DNA of 64,000 bases from contig NC_088298.1 of NCBI RefSeq assembly GCF_032854445.1, positions 10,033,504-10,097,503 of the forward strand. Direction: 5' to 3'. Positions 31,641-42,600 of the stretch are shown here, in pieces. Within the stretch, counting starts at the first letter, position 1, and each line of letters begins with the position of its first letter. Made by a program: the position numbers and the translations under genes. Below the pieces are notes generated by a model that saw nothing but the letters and a program-made list of their open reading frames with translations, searched no databases and had not been told where the DNA came from. This stretch comes from Liolophura sinensis. Taxonomy: Eukaryota; Mollusca; Polyplacophora; Chitonida; Chitonidae.

Positions 31641-33215
31641 TTAAATCTGTCGCTTGCAAGTTTCGACTTGTGAGCTGAAAATCTTCGTAAAAGAACAGAG
31701 TTCTGATGCCAAAAAAGGAACAGACTATCATTGCACATCGGCGAAAACTGCCCATCAGAACTTACACGTAAATGGTTAAATGTAGAATATAACAGATAAG
31801 ATGTTTAAATAAGAGAAAAAAATCACTGCTAGGCACACGTAAAACGTATATACACCTGCATAAGACCTCAATTCTACACTTGTATTTTGAGATAAAACAA
31901 TGCAATTATGTTTGAAATTCAAAATACACAGATGATAGTCAGGAAAGTCCAAGCTTAATTGAAAATCTCATACAGTTATTACAGGTGCAAGCTGCTAGAT
32001 ATTTTAACGTGTACAAAATGTCCATTATCCAGTTCATAAAATATTCTCAATGACCAATAAATAAAGAGTTTAAAAGTACAAATATAACATTATGCCTGAA
32101 AATTTGGATTCACTAGACGTTCTCAAATGGCACTGAAAGAAGCGTGCGACTTTATATAGGGCACATTTCATACACACATGGCCGTAACATAGTTCAGGCA
32201 GTTCAATGAAAGATCACAACAGTCTGAAGATATCGGGGTGGGTAAATGTAGTATCAGTGAGCTCAGGTTAGGGATGGAATAAAATTTTCTCACCGAGATC
32301 AACGTGCAAAAGTCGCTGGACTTAGTGAGGAAATAGATCAAAGTTCTGTCGCAAAACACATTTCCCATTTATTCCCTGCTGCTTTCCGTAAGTTAACAAA
32401 CACACACAGCACTCCCACGCAGGCTGTCTCCACGCCGTCACCGGCTATCAGCAATGCACAGTGTTTTACTGTTACAGCCCGTTCCGTTTCGTTGGGTTCG
32501 ACCGCCGAGTCGGAAAGAAGAACAAACGCCAAGGTTTCTGCTACAGAAGCCTTTAATATCCTTGCTCCATAAAACTACAACACAAAGACATTACACTGAA
32601 CAAAGTACCACGTGGACACGTGACAAAAACAATTGTTTTGAGTATTTTCTCTAAATTAATAGGACATGAAACGTACACAAAAACTACCACCATACCAAAA
32701 CAAAGAACAGATACGCACCACTTTGGCTTTGTTACGAAGAAACGCAGAATTGCACGACGGGATAACATGTGCAAGCAGAGCACGACCTGTGCCGGCTAGT
32801 GACCACACCCGATTCTCCATGGCCACACCTGAATGCCGTATAGTAGTCAAACAAGCCCTCTATCAAGGGAGACAAGCTGGATTTGCTGCAAACTACAGCT
32901 TTCACAGAGAGCGATATCAACAAAGAAAGCACAAATTATCGCGAATCGATCACAGCACGACAAAGGCTCGCAGTATGTCTAAGGTGAGTTTATATTCAGA
33001 TTTTACAGGTGTACACAAACAAAACAGGTTTTACACAAAGGGCAGTTTAATGGGTTTTGATCTCAAATAAATGTCAGAATGTGAAACGTCACTTAATTTG
33101 CATGTAGGCCTTCAGCTCTAGTGCTTGTACATATTAATCAAGTATGCATTCGTCTCGGGGCTGAACATCATAGAATCGCTGCCAAACGACTGATTGCTGA
33201 TCTGAGAAGACGGAG
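31641..33215. other. Unassigned stretch
   Basis: Several open frames of 60-134 codons occur on both strands (for example 32666-33070 plus) but show no motif and overlap each other. No repeat was recognised. Confidence 0.4.
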
Positions 33216-33217
33216 TG

Positions 33218-34564
33218 TCACTGCGGTGGATCGTACATTTGACAACTGACACTCTGCGATCGGTTAGGGTTCGCCACTTGAATAGGGGTTAGAGAGAACG
33301 ACTGTTTTGGGTACAGGTATTCCACTTCGCCATCATGAATGATTTTTGAAATAGAAAAGCGAACTTCCGCCTGACCTCGGGGTGGTAACTTTCGGATGGT
33401 AGGCGCGAGAGACTTCAAAAACGTCATCATATCGTCATCGTCGACTTGGAGGGCGCGTTTTGGGCCCTCATCGGTTTTTTTCTTTAATCCATTATGGCCG
33501 TATCTACACTTTAAACCGAGCACCATTACACCCCGACCCCCGCCAAAGAAAAGGCGAAATTCTCTCCCCGTCGAGGCACTGTTGCCGGACTTTGTGCTGC
33601 GTTTTCCGGTTCCACCTCCTCATCCATGGCAATCTGTGTATTTTGTGTATCGTTCAGCGTAAATCCATCGTCCTCGTCCTCTGGTCCAATGTCATCGCTT
33701 AAGTTACTGCTAGTTGCCCTGTCATCCAGAGTTGGAATGAGAAGCTCGAGGATATGCTCATACTTGTATGGTTTTTTAGCGGTAGCTGCCTGGCCACACT
33801 TGGTCTTGTTCTTCTTCACGTTTCGCCATGCGGTCACGAATGTTTCGCCATTTCGTTTGAACATCAGAACCTGAAATGAAAATATACAGTTTTGTTTAAT
33901 ATTTTTTCAGGTTCCTGGCGACTGAGATTCATATTCAACAATATCTTTCAGCTACCGTGTTGGGAAATCTACGGTTAGCAAGATTGTCAAGGAGACGTGT
34001 GATGCTATCTGGTGTAGGCTGCAACCCATCTACATGAGCGAACCGACTACAGATGACTGGGAAAATATAGAAAAATATGTTGTAATCACTGCTCCCCCAG
34101 CTGCAGGATCCACGTATTATAACTACAAGGATACATTTTCAATCGTGCTTCTCGCCTTGGTGGATGAAGCCTTGGAAGTACTGCTTCAGCGTAACAGACG
34201 TTGGTGGGTATGGTTCGAACAGTGATGGCGGGTTGTTCAAGAGCAGTACTTTACGTAAAAAGCTTCAAAATCACACACTCGGCATTCCCAATGACAAACC
34301 GTTGCCGGACTCCCCAAAACTAGGGTCAGTGCCTTATGTACTGGTTGTCGATGAAGTGATTTTCACAGACTTCACTCACCTGAAATTCCCAGCTTTTGCC
34401 CCAATACTTGACCAGATGTCTTCTTTCAAGTCCGCTCTTTTGTAATTCGGATTCGACTTATCAAATAATACCGGATTCTTTTCAACTTCCAAAATTATTC
34501 TCTCCTTTATGTCCATGTTTCTGTTATGTGATATTGCCACGTCTCGCCTACAGTGGATGTGCAC
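33218..34564 (-). pseudogene. MADF/BESS-domain protein gene, split by antisense Harbinger
   Basis: Exon 1 (34564-34379) starts MDIKERIILEVEKNPVLFDK and reads on to DIWSSIGAKAGNF, the first half of a MADF (Myb/SANT-like) DNA-binding domain, then a donor GTGAGT. Exon 2 (33870-33218) follows TTTTCATTTCAG. One frame gives VQTKWRNIRDR, another KKNKTKCGQAATAKKPYKYE (second MADF half), so there is a one-base shift. After an acidic linker and another shift at 33526, FLKSLAPTIRKLPPRGQAEV is a BESS motif (protein interaction). MADF-BESS proteins are encoded by Harbinger transposons as DNA-binding partners, which fits the overlapping Harbinger transposase. Confidence 0.65.
33909..34365 (+). pseudogene. 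Harbinger (PIF) transposase fragment, D1 region deleted
   Basis: Readable in shifting plus-strand frames: a frame break near DSYSTISFSYRVGKSTVSK, then KETCDAIWCRLQPIYM, APPAAGSTYYNYKDTFSIVL LALVDE, GSNSDGGLFKSSTLRKKL and PYVLVVDE. These are consecutive blocks of the Harbinger DDE nuclease. The block that normally carries the first catalytic Asp (GAIDGKHV) is missing between ENIEKY and VITAPP, so the copy is dead. The fragment stops after VVDE, where the antisense MADF exon 1 begins. Confidence 0.75.
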
Positions 34565-34565
34565 T

Positions 34566-34774
34566 GAGACACACCCAGGGTCAGTGCATTACAACCTCTA
34601 CCAGCCAACCCAACGTAATGACGCAACAGAAACCGCAGTGAAATCAGTCGAGCGAGCGACTGGATGCGGGAAACGCAGCGGCTTTTTGCAACACGATTCC
34701 CGCAGCGGTTTTGGGGGAGACAGTTGTAAACATTTACATAGAAGTGACCGTCTGCGGCTGCCGCAGCGATTATC
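34566..34774. other. Transition region with repeated GCAGCGG motifs
   Basis: Short motifs CGCAGCGGCTTTTTGC, CGCAGCGGTTTTGG and CTGCGGCTGCCGCAGCG recur at 34673-34765. They may be the subterminal region of the Harbinger element, but no target duplication was recognised. Confidence 0.3.
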
Positions 34775-35575
34775 GTGCTCGGTGGAAACGGCCATTTACC
34801 TGGCCCGCCGACAGCATCAGCGACCGACTGGCGCCGCCGAGTACGGTTGTATACACCTAACTTCTCCCCAACCGACCCCATCCACACCCCGGTATCATCA
34901 CTTCGGGTAACCACCGCCCCGGGTGAGGCGGTCGGCTTCCGACCCACCTTGAGAACAACCCCAGTAGAGCGGGGTAGGAGATGGGGTCGTTTTCAACCCC
35001 GAAGACGCCTGCTAAACCCCAGTGTTGGGGTGGGGTATGGAGAGAGAGACGTGGAAGAGGAGAAGGATGGAGCCTTGAGCGAGTTAGATCGTTCCAGATC
35101 GGTGGAGTACACGCCCTCCTCCACAGAACGGCGGGTCTGGGGCTGCTGTCACTCCCCGCGGGGACGGGCGTTAAGAAGATGGGAGGGAAAAGAGCGAGGA
35201 CTACAAGGGGAAGGCCGACCCAGGCGAGACCCACAACCAACATCACCACTCGCTCGGGTCCTCCTCCAACCCGGGATGGGACGAGGTGTGGGGCGTCGTG
35301 AAGGACGGGAACAGCACGTCCCTGGCCGCGATGCAAACGGATGGTATAATCGCCAGCGGGGGATCGAGAAGGCGGCTGCGGAGTTGGAGCAGCGAGAATG
35401 GTGGGAGAGACTGATGGAGGGCCGTGGGGCACGGAGACCGAACCAGGTGCGGTGGTTCGTGGTGCCCGGGGTACCCGTGCCCGCGGTCGAGGCCGGACAG
35501 GGACGAGAAGAAACGGGGGTAGGAGTGACTGTGGGTAGAGAGGACTCACCACCACCAGAGAGCAGGAGCAGGTAG
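34775..35575 (+). CDS. GC-rich 266-codon ORF, unknown product
   Basis: This stretch is much richer in G+C than its surroundings and is open on both strands (plus 34775-35575; minus 34857-35555), which GC-rich sequence favours. The plus frame looks the more protein-like: its C-terminal part has a helix-forming block EKAAAELEQREWWERLMEGR followed by PNQVRWFVVPGVPVP. No domain is recognised. It may be ORF1 or the leader of another retroelement, or a chance frame. Confidence 0.3.
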   Translation: MLGGNGHLPGPPTASATDWRRRVRLYTPNFSPTDPIHTPVSSLRVTTAPGEAVGFRPTLRTTPVERGRRWGRFQPRRRLLNPSVGVGYGERDVEEEKDGALSELDRSRSVEYTPSSTERRVWGCCHSPRGRALRRWEGKERGLQGEGRPRRDPQPTSPLARVLLQPGMGRGVGRREGREQHVPGRDANGWYNRQRGIEKAAAELEQREWWERLMEGRGARRPNQVRWFVVPGVPVPAVEAGQGREETGVGVTVGREDSPPPESRSR

Positions 35576-35925
35576 AGGCATTCTGTATACGGAAATGCTA
35601 TATTTGCTACCAACGGCCATCGAACTGCTGCCTGCTGCCGTGCTCCCATGCTGGGTTATGCACAACATAACACTTAGTTAGAAGAGTGTGTCCTTACTGT
35701 AACGCCCGTATTCACGGCATTTTACGCCTATATTATTAACTGTTGTAAAATTCACCAGCCTTGTTCAACTCTTAATTCTTCTTGTATTTATATTCTTGTA
35801 TATATATTTTTATGGTAAAATAATTTTGTTCTTTTATTCTTGCATTTTGGTGTTTAAAAACTATAACTCCTATTTAGTCGCCGACTTATTTGGGACTTTT
35901 TTTTTTTTGAAGTAAAAAAAGAATT
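35576..35925. other. AT-rich spacer, nothing recognised
   Basis: AT-rich sequence with long A/T runs between the GC-rich ORF and the module repeats. Confidence 0.4.
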
Positions 35926-35929
35926 GAAC

Positions 35930-36060
35930 TCAGCGACGTCCGTAGACTCGCCTGATACATAGCGGGAAAGTCCCGCCTGCAATGGTGAGCCTTCCCGGGC
36001 GAACACTGTTGCAGAGACACGCTGAGTCACCGTAGACTTGTCAGCCAGCCAGACTGACTG
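35930..36060. repeat. Module repeat C, copy 1
   Basis: CGTCCGTAGACTCGCCTGAT, ACATAGCGGGAAAGTCC, GCCTTCCCGGGCGAACACTG and GTAGACTTGTCAG match 36866-36985 in order. A CAGGCAGGCAGG simple run follows at 36095-36155. Confidence 0.7.
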
Positions 36061-36509
36061 GTAGGATTCTGTAGTGAGAGGGAGCGTGATGGTATACATG
36101 CAGGCAGGCAGGCCAACAGCCAGGCAGGGAGGTCATCTGGTGCAGGCAGGCATGTCAGTATTATGCACGGGACGCCGGCTGAACATAACTGCGGCTGACA
36201 ACAATGTATCGTCACGCGGTATACCGTGGATTAGCCTGGCAGACGGTAATATATTCAACAAGCGGGAAAGTTCAAAGCCCGCTCACAATGACCACCCAAT
36301 CACCGAGCTGATAATTCCTTTTTGATGCCTTCATCCAGGTCGGTGGTGGAGGAATATACGACAACCGTAGGCTTGAGTTAGCGCCTTCGGGCCAGGCATT
36401 AAGTTCGGTAGATTCTCACGCTAGTGAGAGAGGGAGTATGGCGTGGTGCGCATATGCATAGAGACGGTAAACTCCCAACCTATTATCGGTGAATGTGGTA
36501 AAAAAAAAA

Positions 36510-36800
36510 CTAGCGGAAGCTGCACCTGCCTAAAAGTGTGAAGTTCCCCGGGGAGAAAAAACAAGAGATGGCTGGGATCTCTGGCATGTATGGTGGTGTT
36601 GGTGGCGATGGTGGTAGCGTATGGGGAGCTGCATGGAGACAAAAAAAAAGGAACTCGTGGAAGCTGCACCTGCCTAAAAATGTTAGGTTCCCCGGTGAGA
36701 AAAAAACAAGAGATGGCTGCGATCTCTGGCATGTATGGCGGTGTTGTTGTTGGTCGTGATGGTGGTAGCGTTTGGCGAGCTGCATGGAGACGAAAAAAAA
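36510..36800. repeat. Tandem duplication, about 144-bp unit
   Basis: GAAGCTGCACCTGCCTAAAA starts at 36516 and 36660. Each is followed by GTTCCCCGG.GAGAAAAAA, CAAGAGATGGCTG.GATCTC and GTATGG.GGTGTTG, then GAGCTGCATGGAGAC and an A run. A third, shorter relative starts near 36820. Confidence 0.85.
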
Positions 36801-36865
36801 TGGCACTCGGTAAGTTACGTGTGTGAAGGGATTAGGCTTCCCTCAGGGGAAAAAATGGCGAGCTG

Positions 36866-36985
36866 AGCGTCCGTAGTGACGCACGGGTACATAGCGGGGA
36901 AGCTGTGCCTGCAGCGGTTAGCCTTCCGGGTCGAGCGCTGTGGCAGAGACGAGCCGAGCGTCCGTAGGCTTGTCAGACCGATTTC
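36866..36985. repeat. Module repeat C, copy 2
   Basis: CGTCCGTAGTGACGCACGGG, TACATAGCGGGGAAGC, GTTAGCCTTCCGGGTCGAGC and CGTCCGTAGGCTTGTCAG correspond to 35930-36060. Confidence 0.7.
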
Positions 36986-36994
36986 GTTGACGTC

Positions 36995-37080
36995 CACGCT
37001 TTGTCACGAATCAAGAATAGCACCTCAGCCTTCTAGGCAGCTTGTAAAAGGCGACTAACCTAGGCGACCCTTAGTTAGTC
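36995..37080 (-). repeat. Copy of the LINE 5'-leader module (TTAGTCGNCTTTTAC)
   Basis: On the minus strand this reads TAGGTTAGTCGCCTTTTAC, CTGCCTAGAAGGCTGAGG, TGCTATTCTTG. The leader of the LINE at 16.6 kb (plus strand 16602-16660) has CTAGGTTAGTCGACTTTTAC, TGCCTAGAGGGCTGAGGT, CCTATTCTTA. It is a stand-alone module outside any LINE here. Confidence 0.6.
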
Positions 37081-37249
37081 CGCTGTGTGTGTACCGGCAT
37101 TAGACAAGACTAGCACCACAGCCCCCGTCCTTTTAAGGGCTGGTCGGAAGAGTCGACTAAACCCTATTTTCTTGTTCGCTCTAGGACCAGGCCAAACCCT
37201 ATGCTCAAAAAACCCCAAGCATTGACCCAAGCATTCGAGCGTATACCTA

Positions 37250-37325
37250 GAGCATGTGGCAACACCGTATCTCCCCGGTGAGGAGGTGTGAACTTTCTCA
37301 CAGGGAGGTCACAAGCTCGTGCACC
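37250..37325. repeat. Partial copy of the zinc-finger module (GGTGAGGAGGTGTGAACT block)
   Basis: GCAACACCGTATCTCCCCGG, TGAGGAGGTGTGAACTTTCT and CACAGGGAGGTC match 37851-37905 and 43833-43890. So there are three copies of this block; only two are part of the long module. Confidence 0.75.
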
Positions 37326-38465
37326 TGGTGGTTGTGGTCTGTGTGGTAATATGGCAGGCTCAGATAACTCCCCGGTGTGTGTATATGTGGTGAGGTTTGG
37401 CGCAGCTTGTCGTCTACGACTAATAAAAAAAAATGCACGAACCTGTACGGTTCTCAAAAAAGACGACTCGATCCATCCAAATGAATACTGAAGAGAGAGA
37501 AGGGTGGTGGGTGGAAAAAACCTCTCGCTCTAGAGAGAAAGCTTTTGATCATCAGGCGAGGTGTTGTGTGGCATGAGATAGACCACGTATGTAACCCCCA
37601 TGCTGTGGGGTAGAGACATCGGGTGCGTCAGGTGAGTGAATTGTTAGGCTGCCACGTTGGTATTGATGTAATTGGTCACCACTGTGTGAACTATGTCCAC
37701 ACTGCATACCTCTGTGGTTACGGGCTGTGTGTGAAGGCGACGTGGTACAGGTATTCACCCCCTCTCGCTAGATAGACGTCGGGTTCGCCGGATGAATCAG
37801 AGAGGGAGAATGGGCCCGTGACCGAACCCCGAGCCAACCCGTTAGAGTACGGCAACACCGTATTCTCCCACGGTGAGGAGGTGTGAACTTTCTCACAGGC
37901 AGGTCTAAGGCTCGTGGTTCGCGTGGTGAAGGGCATGATCATGGTTAGAAACATAAAACAAGGTGCGGTGTAGCGTGTGGGTTGGGACTTGGCCTAAGTG
38001 CCTCCTATGGCGTGGAGCGGTAAATAACATACGGACATACAATACCGCTATCCCCGATTTGGCTATATGATAATTAAGCCAGGTCCTGTGGACTCGGTGT
38101 GGTAGACATATCTATGTTCTATATGCAGGCAGGCAGGCCGGCAGGTCGTTCAGCCCTAGCGGGACACACTAACCCCCAGTCACCGTACATGTTGCGCAAA
38201 GTACATCATAATACATTGCTGCCAGCCGAGGCAGGCAGGTCGCTCAGCCCTAGTGGGACACACAATAACCCAGTCGCCTTGCATACTAAATTGTTGCCAG
38301 CCAGTCTACCTGACTTGCTGGATGGCGGCAGGCTGGCGGGCCGGCAGGAATTTATTCTCCCAAGGCAGGGATGGCAATACCATGACCGTGTTTAAACTTT
38401 CAAACATAATTTGTTTGTTTTAGTCATGTGTTAGTGTTCATAATAATAAAATAAAAAGAACTTAC

Positions 38466-38898
38466 CTTGCCGTGCTCCCTGTGTCGATGGACACGCCAGT
38501 TCCACAATCGGTAAAAAGACTTCTCACAGTCTTTACAATTCAACACACGCTGTTTGTTTGCGCTGTGTCGCTGTTGGTGGCGCACCAAATTCCCCCGGCG
38601 AGGAAACACCCGTCCGCAGGTCGGGCAGGTGAACCGGCTCTCTCCCTCACCAGGCTGTGGTTCGACAGGCCTCAGGGTACGGTTGGAGTGTTCGCTTGTG
38701 CCGCAGGCATTTTGATCTCCCTCCCCACCCTTGGATGTCGTCCCCTCACCACTTGCCTTGCGGCCCATGGTGCTGGGTTTGCTGGTGTCGCTGCCAGTTA
38801 CTCCGCAAGGTAAACCCTCGCCCACAAGTCGCACAGGTCAACGTCTTCTTCGTCTCTCCATCTCCGCCTGCTTTTTTTGTTTCCGCATCGGCCTCCAT
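38466..38898 (-). pseudogene. C2H2 zinc-finger exon, copy A
   Basis: ATG at 38898 gives MEADAETKKAGGDGETKK, then finger 1 CATCGRGFTLRSNWQRHQQTQH. A one-base frame change just after finger 1 leads to a Gly/Ser/Glu linker, finger CPTCGRVFPRRGNLVRHQQRH and finger CKDCEKSFYRLWNWRVHRHREH. The exon stops at AAG|GTAAGT (38466), a consensus donor, so at least one more exon is expected downstream. This copy lacks the finger that copy B has second. DNA-binding function is likely for the family; whether this copy is intact is doubtful because of the frame change. Confidence 0.65.
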
Positions 38899-38984
38899 GG
38901 TTGTCCTCTCCAAGTGATATCCAGGCGATGTGGTCTGCTACTGCTGCTGCGGCCGTCTTTTTAGCCTAGGCACGCGTAGTTACA

Positions 38985-39125
38985 TCACTTGTGACCTAAC
39001 CACTTGCATAACCATCCGCTCACGCTGATTAGTCCGTTCCACACTTACATAACCTCGTTCTCGCTCACTGATTGGTCCATCCACACTTACATAAATCCGT
39101 AATATAACGCTTACATAACCCGTTA
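38985..39125 (-). promoter_or_regulatory. CCAAT/TTACATAA repeat array upstream of zinc-finger exon A
   Basis: Upstream of the minus-strand ATG, units of about 40-50 bases repeat CACTTACATAA and TGATTGGTCC or TGATTAGTCC (on the minus strand, GGACCAATCA: CCAAT-box-like). TTACATAA is palindrome-like and resembles bZIP (PAR/E4BP4) sites. The same array precedes copy B. The regulatory role is inferred. Confidence 0.4.
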
Positions 39126-39129
39126 CTAA

Positions 39130-39680
39130 CCGCTTATTAGTTGGTGTTCAAAAGCGATTTAAAAGCAAATTGTAAAATGTAATTTAAATACAATTTTTGA
39201 TCTTAAAATGCCACTGTTTTAGACAAAAATACATTCATGTTGGAAATTTATATCACAGTAGTTGCAATGTTAATGGCAAAATGTGGATGATGATTTTGTA
39301 TAACAATACCAGTATCAAGCAATCAATCGTGTGTCAACAAAACTGAAAGTAAACCAGACCTGAAATTTCTCGTGCCCTCAGTCCAAACTCCGGGTGGCCC
39401 ACTCTGACTGCACACTTTACATTTTATTGTGTTGTCAGCCTGACAGTAAGTTAGCCACGGGAACGTCTTCGTCCACCCTGCAGAAAAGTTTTTTGTTTCG
39501 GTCCGCCTTTTATTCGGCGGTTTGGCCCGTTCCCTACACTGGCTCGGCGGTCCGCTTCCAACATGTCGGCTGTAAGCCATCACTCTTAATGTCAACGCCA
39601 AAGTAATTGTAATTCTTAGTTTATTGAGGATTTCCCAAAGCTCTATAGCCACGAGGGGATCTCCTCAACATAACATCATC
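39130..39680. other. AT-rich spacer, nothing recognised
   Basis: No repeat shared with other parts and no convincing ORF. A 109-codon minus frame at 39323-39652 has CKVCSQSGPPGVWTEGTRNF, vaguely finger-like (one CxxC), but is unsupported. Confidence 0.35.
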
Positions 39681-39684
39681 GTAT

Positions 39685-42600
39685 ATATGACCAACCCGGT
39701 TATCGGCCACCTAACTAGTCGAGCAGCTTTGCGGCGATCTATACGTGACGCACGTCGACAGACCTTATATGCACAAGGATTTATAGAAGAACAATTACCT
39801 GCTTTTTAGGTCTAACAAGAATATTTTCGTCAAAATTCAACATAACAAACAAAAACATGAAATTTGCATGAAGCATGCACTTTTTTAAGTAATCGGCCAA
39901 GTAATTTGCAATTTCGGTCAGACCACGTCGGGCCATCGGCCCCCTGGCCGATTATACATATGCAGCATCGTATGACTGGCCACGCCACATTTTCCTTTGT
40001 TTGGAGTAAGACATAGATTCCGAATTAATCTTATTGACAAGAAAACGAGTATTCTGATAGACGAGCAGTTTTTTTCTTCTTAAAAACAAACAGGAGAACT
40101 TTCAACAAATAAACATCGATTTGGTATCCGCACGGTTTTGAAGGTAATAACGTGATCCCAGTGTGAGTATAATTCACAAACAAAAGATCCATCGGGAGAT
40201 ATGTCCGCACAACTTTCATGAGCCCACATTTTACAACATGCGCACTGAGCCCACTGTTCTTCAGGTTTTGAAAGGCTGAAGACCTCACTGCAATACAGAC
40301 AAGGTGCATCCAGCGAGTTACTTCCACCCTTGGCCCGCTTCGGTTTAACAGCTTCCTCTATTTGGACACCCCGGATTCTCTTTCGTATTCCGACTCCCTG
40401 ATCACCAGGAGCTGCAAGTGTTGCCGAACTAGTAGGATTCGTCACCTCTGTATCCAAAGAAGGCTCTAAACAGATGGTGACGGGTGGATCTGTTTCCCCC
40501 GAAGAGGACGCGCAGCCACCGTTAACAGGAGGTTCATTGGTAAATTCATTTCCCTGAGTGGATACAGCAATGGTATCCTCCGTTGTACCAGATGGATTCG
40601 TCCCCAATTCATTAGGTGCTGTGTGCGCATCAGACGACGTCGACGTGAAAGATTTCCTGCCGGTAGATTTCTTCGCTGAACTCTTTTTACTTTCTCCAGT
40701 CTTTTTGTGAGCTTTTTGGATGTCTTTCTGTGTCTTTTTACTTTGTCTCTCGTCTTTTCTTTTCCTCCTCAAGTCTTTTGGTTTCCGCTTCTTCGATCAT
40801 TTTTCTCCACTCAGACGACGATACTGCGTACGGTAATTTCTTTTTTGTCTTCTTTTTGGTTTCATTTGTTTTTTTTTTAGCCTTCCTAGGTGGCCAGAAT
40901 AGATGCTTTTCAAACGCAGGAGACACATTTTCTGATCGTGGCACAATCACATAAGATGATGAAGAACTGCCATTCTGTTCTATGGGATCGGCGTTTGTCA
41001 CTGTCTGATCATCGGTTATCACTGACCGGCTTTCATCAGTTGACACTTGTAACAAGAGCTGTTCCACGTCGGTTTGTACCGGATCATCCACTGGCGTGCG
41101 TGTGTTTTCGGCGTCCTGTGAGTTCGAGACATCACTAATTTCAACAGAAGTGCCTGGAAGTAGGTGGTCTTGTAGTTCTCCCAGGTCATTAATACGCAGT
41201 CCGAGATCCGTAACAAGTGCTCTGAGAGAAATGTCCAGATCACTGTTGTCTGCCACCTGAACATCAAAAATGTTATCCATGGCTAATGGACCTGCACTAC
41301 CCTGAACTGTCGGAGTGTCTTCGATAGCGTTGATTGACCGAATTTCACCATACTGAACGGCAGGTTCTCCATCTGTTTGAACTCGATCTTCACCACTCAT
41401 GACTGCTGGATCTTCATGATCATTACCCTGAAGTGAACCGGTTGGACGTGAAATTTCTGAGAAACCGTCAGACTTCGACTTTAGCGTCACTAAAATGGCG
41501 TCCAAATCCCGTTCGTGACCTGCGTCTAGTAGCTGCTGAATCACAGAAGCGGCAATCTGGAAATCTGACTTTTGCAATGTGATATCAGACTGGAGACTGT
41601 CGTCAGATCTGGAAGTTGAAGGTAAGTTAGTGGGTTGATGAACTGATGTTGTTATGTGGTTCACGCACTTGCTGTAGTTGACAGCGTCAGGATTGAATGG
41701 AAAGAGTCCACACGCCTTAAAGCCGTTGGATATTGTGTCAGCCGTGATTTCGGACATTGCTCTGTCCAATAGTGGGGCAAATTCTTTCCTAGCTAAAGAT
41801 TTCCCCGGATTTTGTGTTTGCCATGATTTAACACGTTTTCTCCATTCCAGCTTCAGGGGTCTGAAAACGGTAACATCTGCTGGCTGGAGAATGTGGGTGG
41901 CATTTGGGAACAGACAATACAGAATTATTCCGTTATTGGAGCAGAAGTCACTCAGCTGGTGTGTCAGATGGGTTTTATGTCCATCGACTATGAACAGAAC
42001 CGGTAAAGTCACCTTGTTTTCCTTAAGCCATGGATGAAGTACGTTTGCCACGTACTCGTAAAACGTCTCCGATTTCATCCATCGTGTGTCGGACCGTCCG
42101 ATTGCCCAGTTATCCGGCACAGCACGTACCAAATCCTTAGGAGGTCGTGCGTAAGGGTAGACAATCATTCCCTTGATGACTTCTCCACTGGTATTAAATG
42201 TTCCCAACACGGTTAGAGTTTCCTTTTCTTTCCCAGGGGCGATCTCGTAAACGTCCTTCCATCCTTTCGGTCCCAAAACCTTTCCGCTCTTAGGACACAT
42301 TTGGAAATTTGTTTCATCCGAATTCAATATGCGCCTACCATCGCAAAGTACATCGGCACATCCTTTCTCTTGTAAGAAAGACTCCAGATCCTTAAACCAT
42401 TTTCGAATGTTGGCTTCATTAACTAGAAATCTAGCTTTTGATGTATTTTCTGCTGTACGCTCTGAAAGCGCTGGGTGTCTCTTAAGGAAATTTCTGTACC
42501 ATGTGTCACTTGGCCTGTTATTAATGAACGGGTTTGGACGCCCGTCTTCTTCTACTATCTTCATTACAGTGTCGAGAAGATCATCTTTCTTTCTAGGAAA

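Larger units (their letters stand above)
37717..39125. repeat. Zinc-finger module, copy A (intact arrangement)
   Basis: Starts GGTTACGGGCTGTGTGTGAA. Contains GTCGGGTTCGCCGGATGAA, CGAGCCAACCCGTTAGAGTA, GTAGACATATCTATGTTCTA, two CAGGCAGG-rich units with GCCCTAGCGGGACACACTAA, a minus-strand C2H2 exon and a promoter-like array. The same order is found in copy B (43699-44119 plus 47145-48145), which is split by an insertion. Confidence 0.85.

Noticed and set aside
34857-35555. 232-codon minus-strand ORF as a gene
   Set aside because: Antisense of the plus frame in GC-rich DNA; Pro/Arg/Ser-rich without motif.
38120-38345. CAGGCAGG runs as a telomere- or centromere-type satellite
   Set aside because: Short interrupted runs limited to the modules; no long array.
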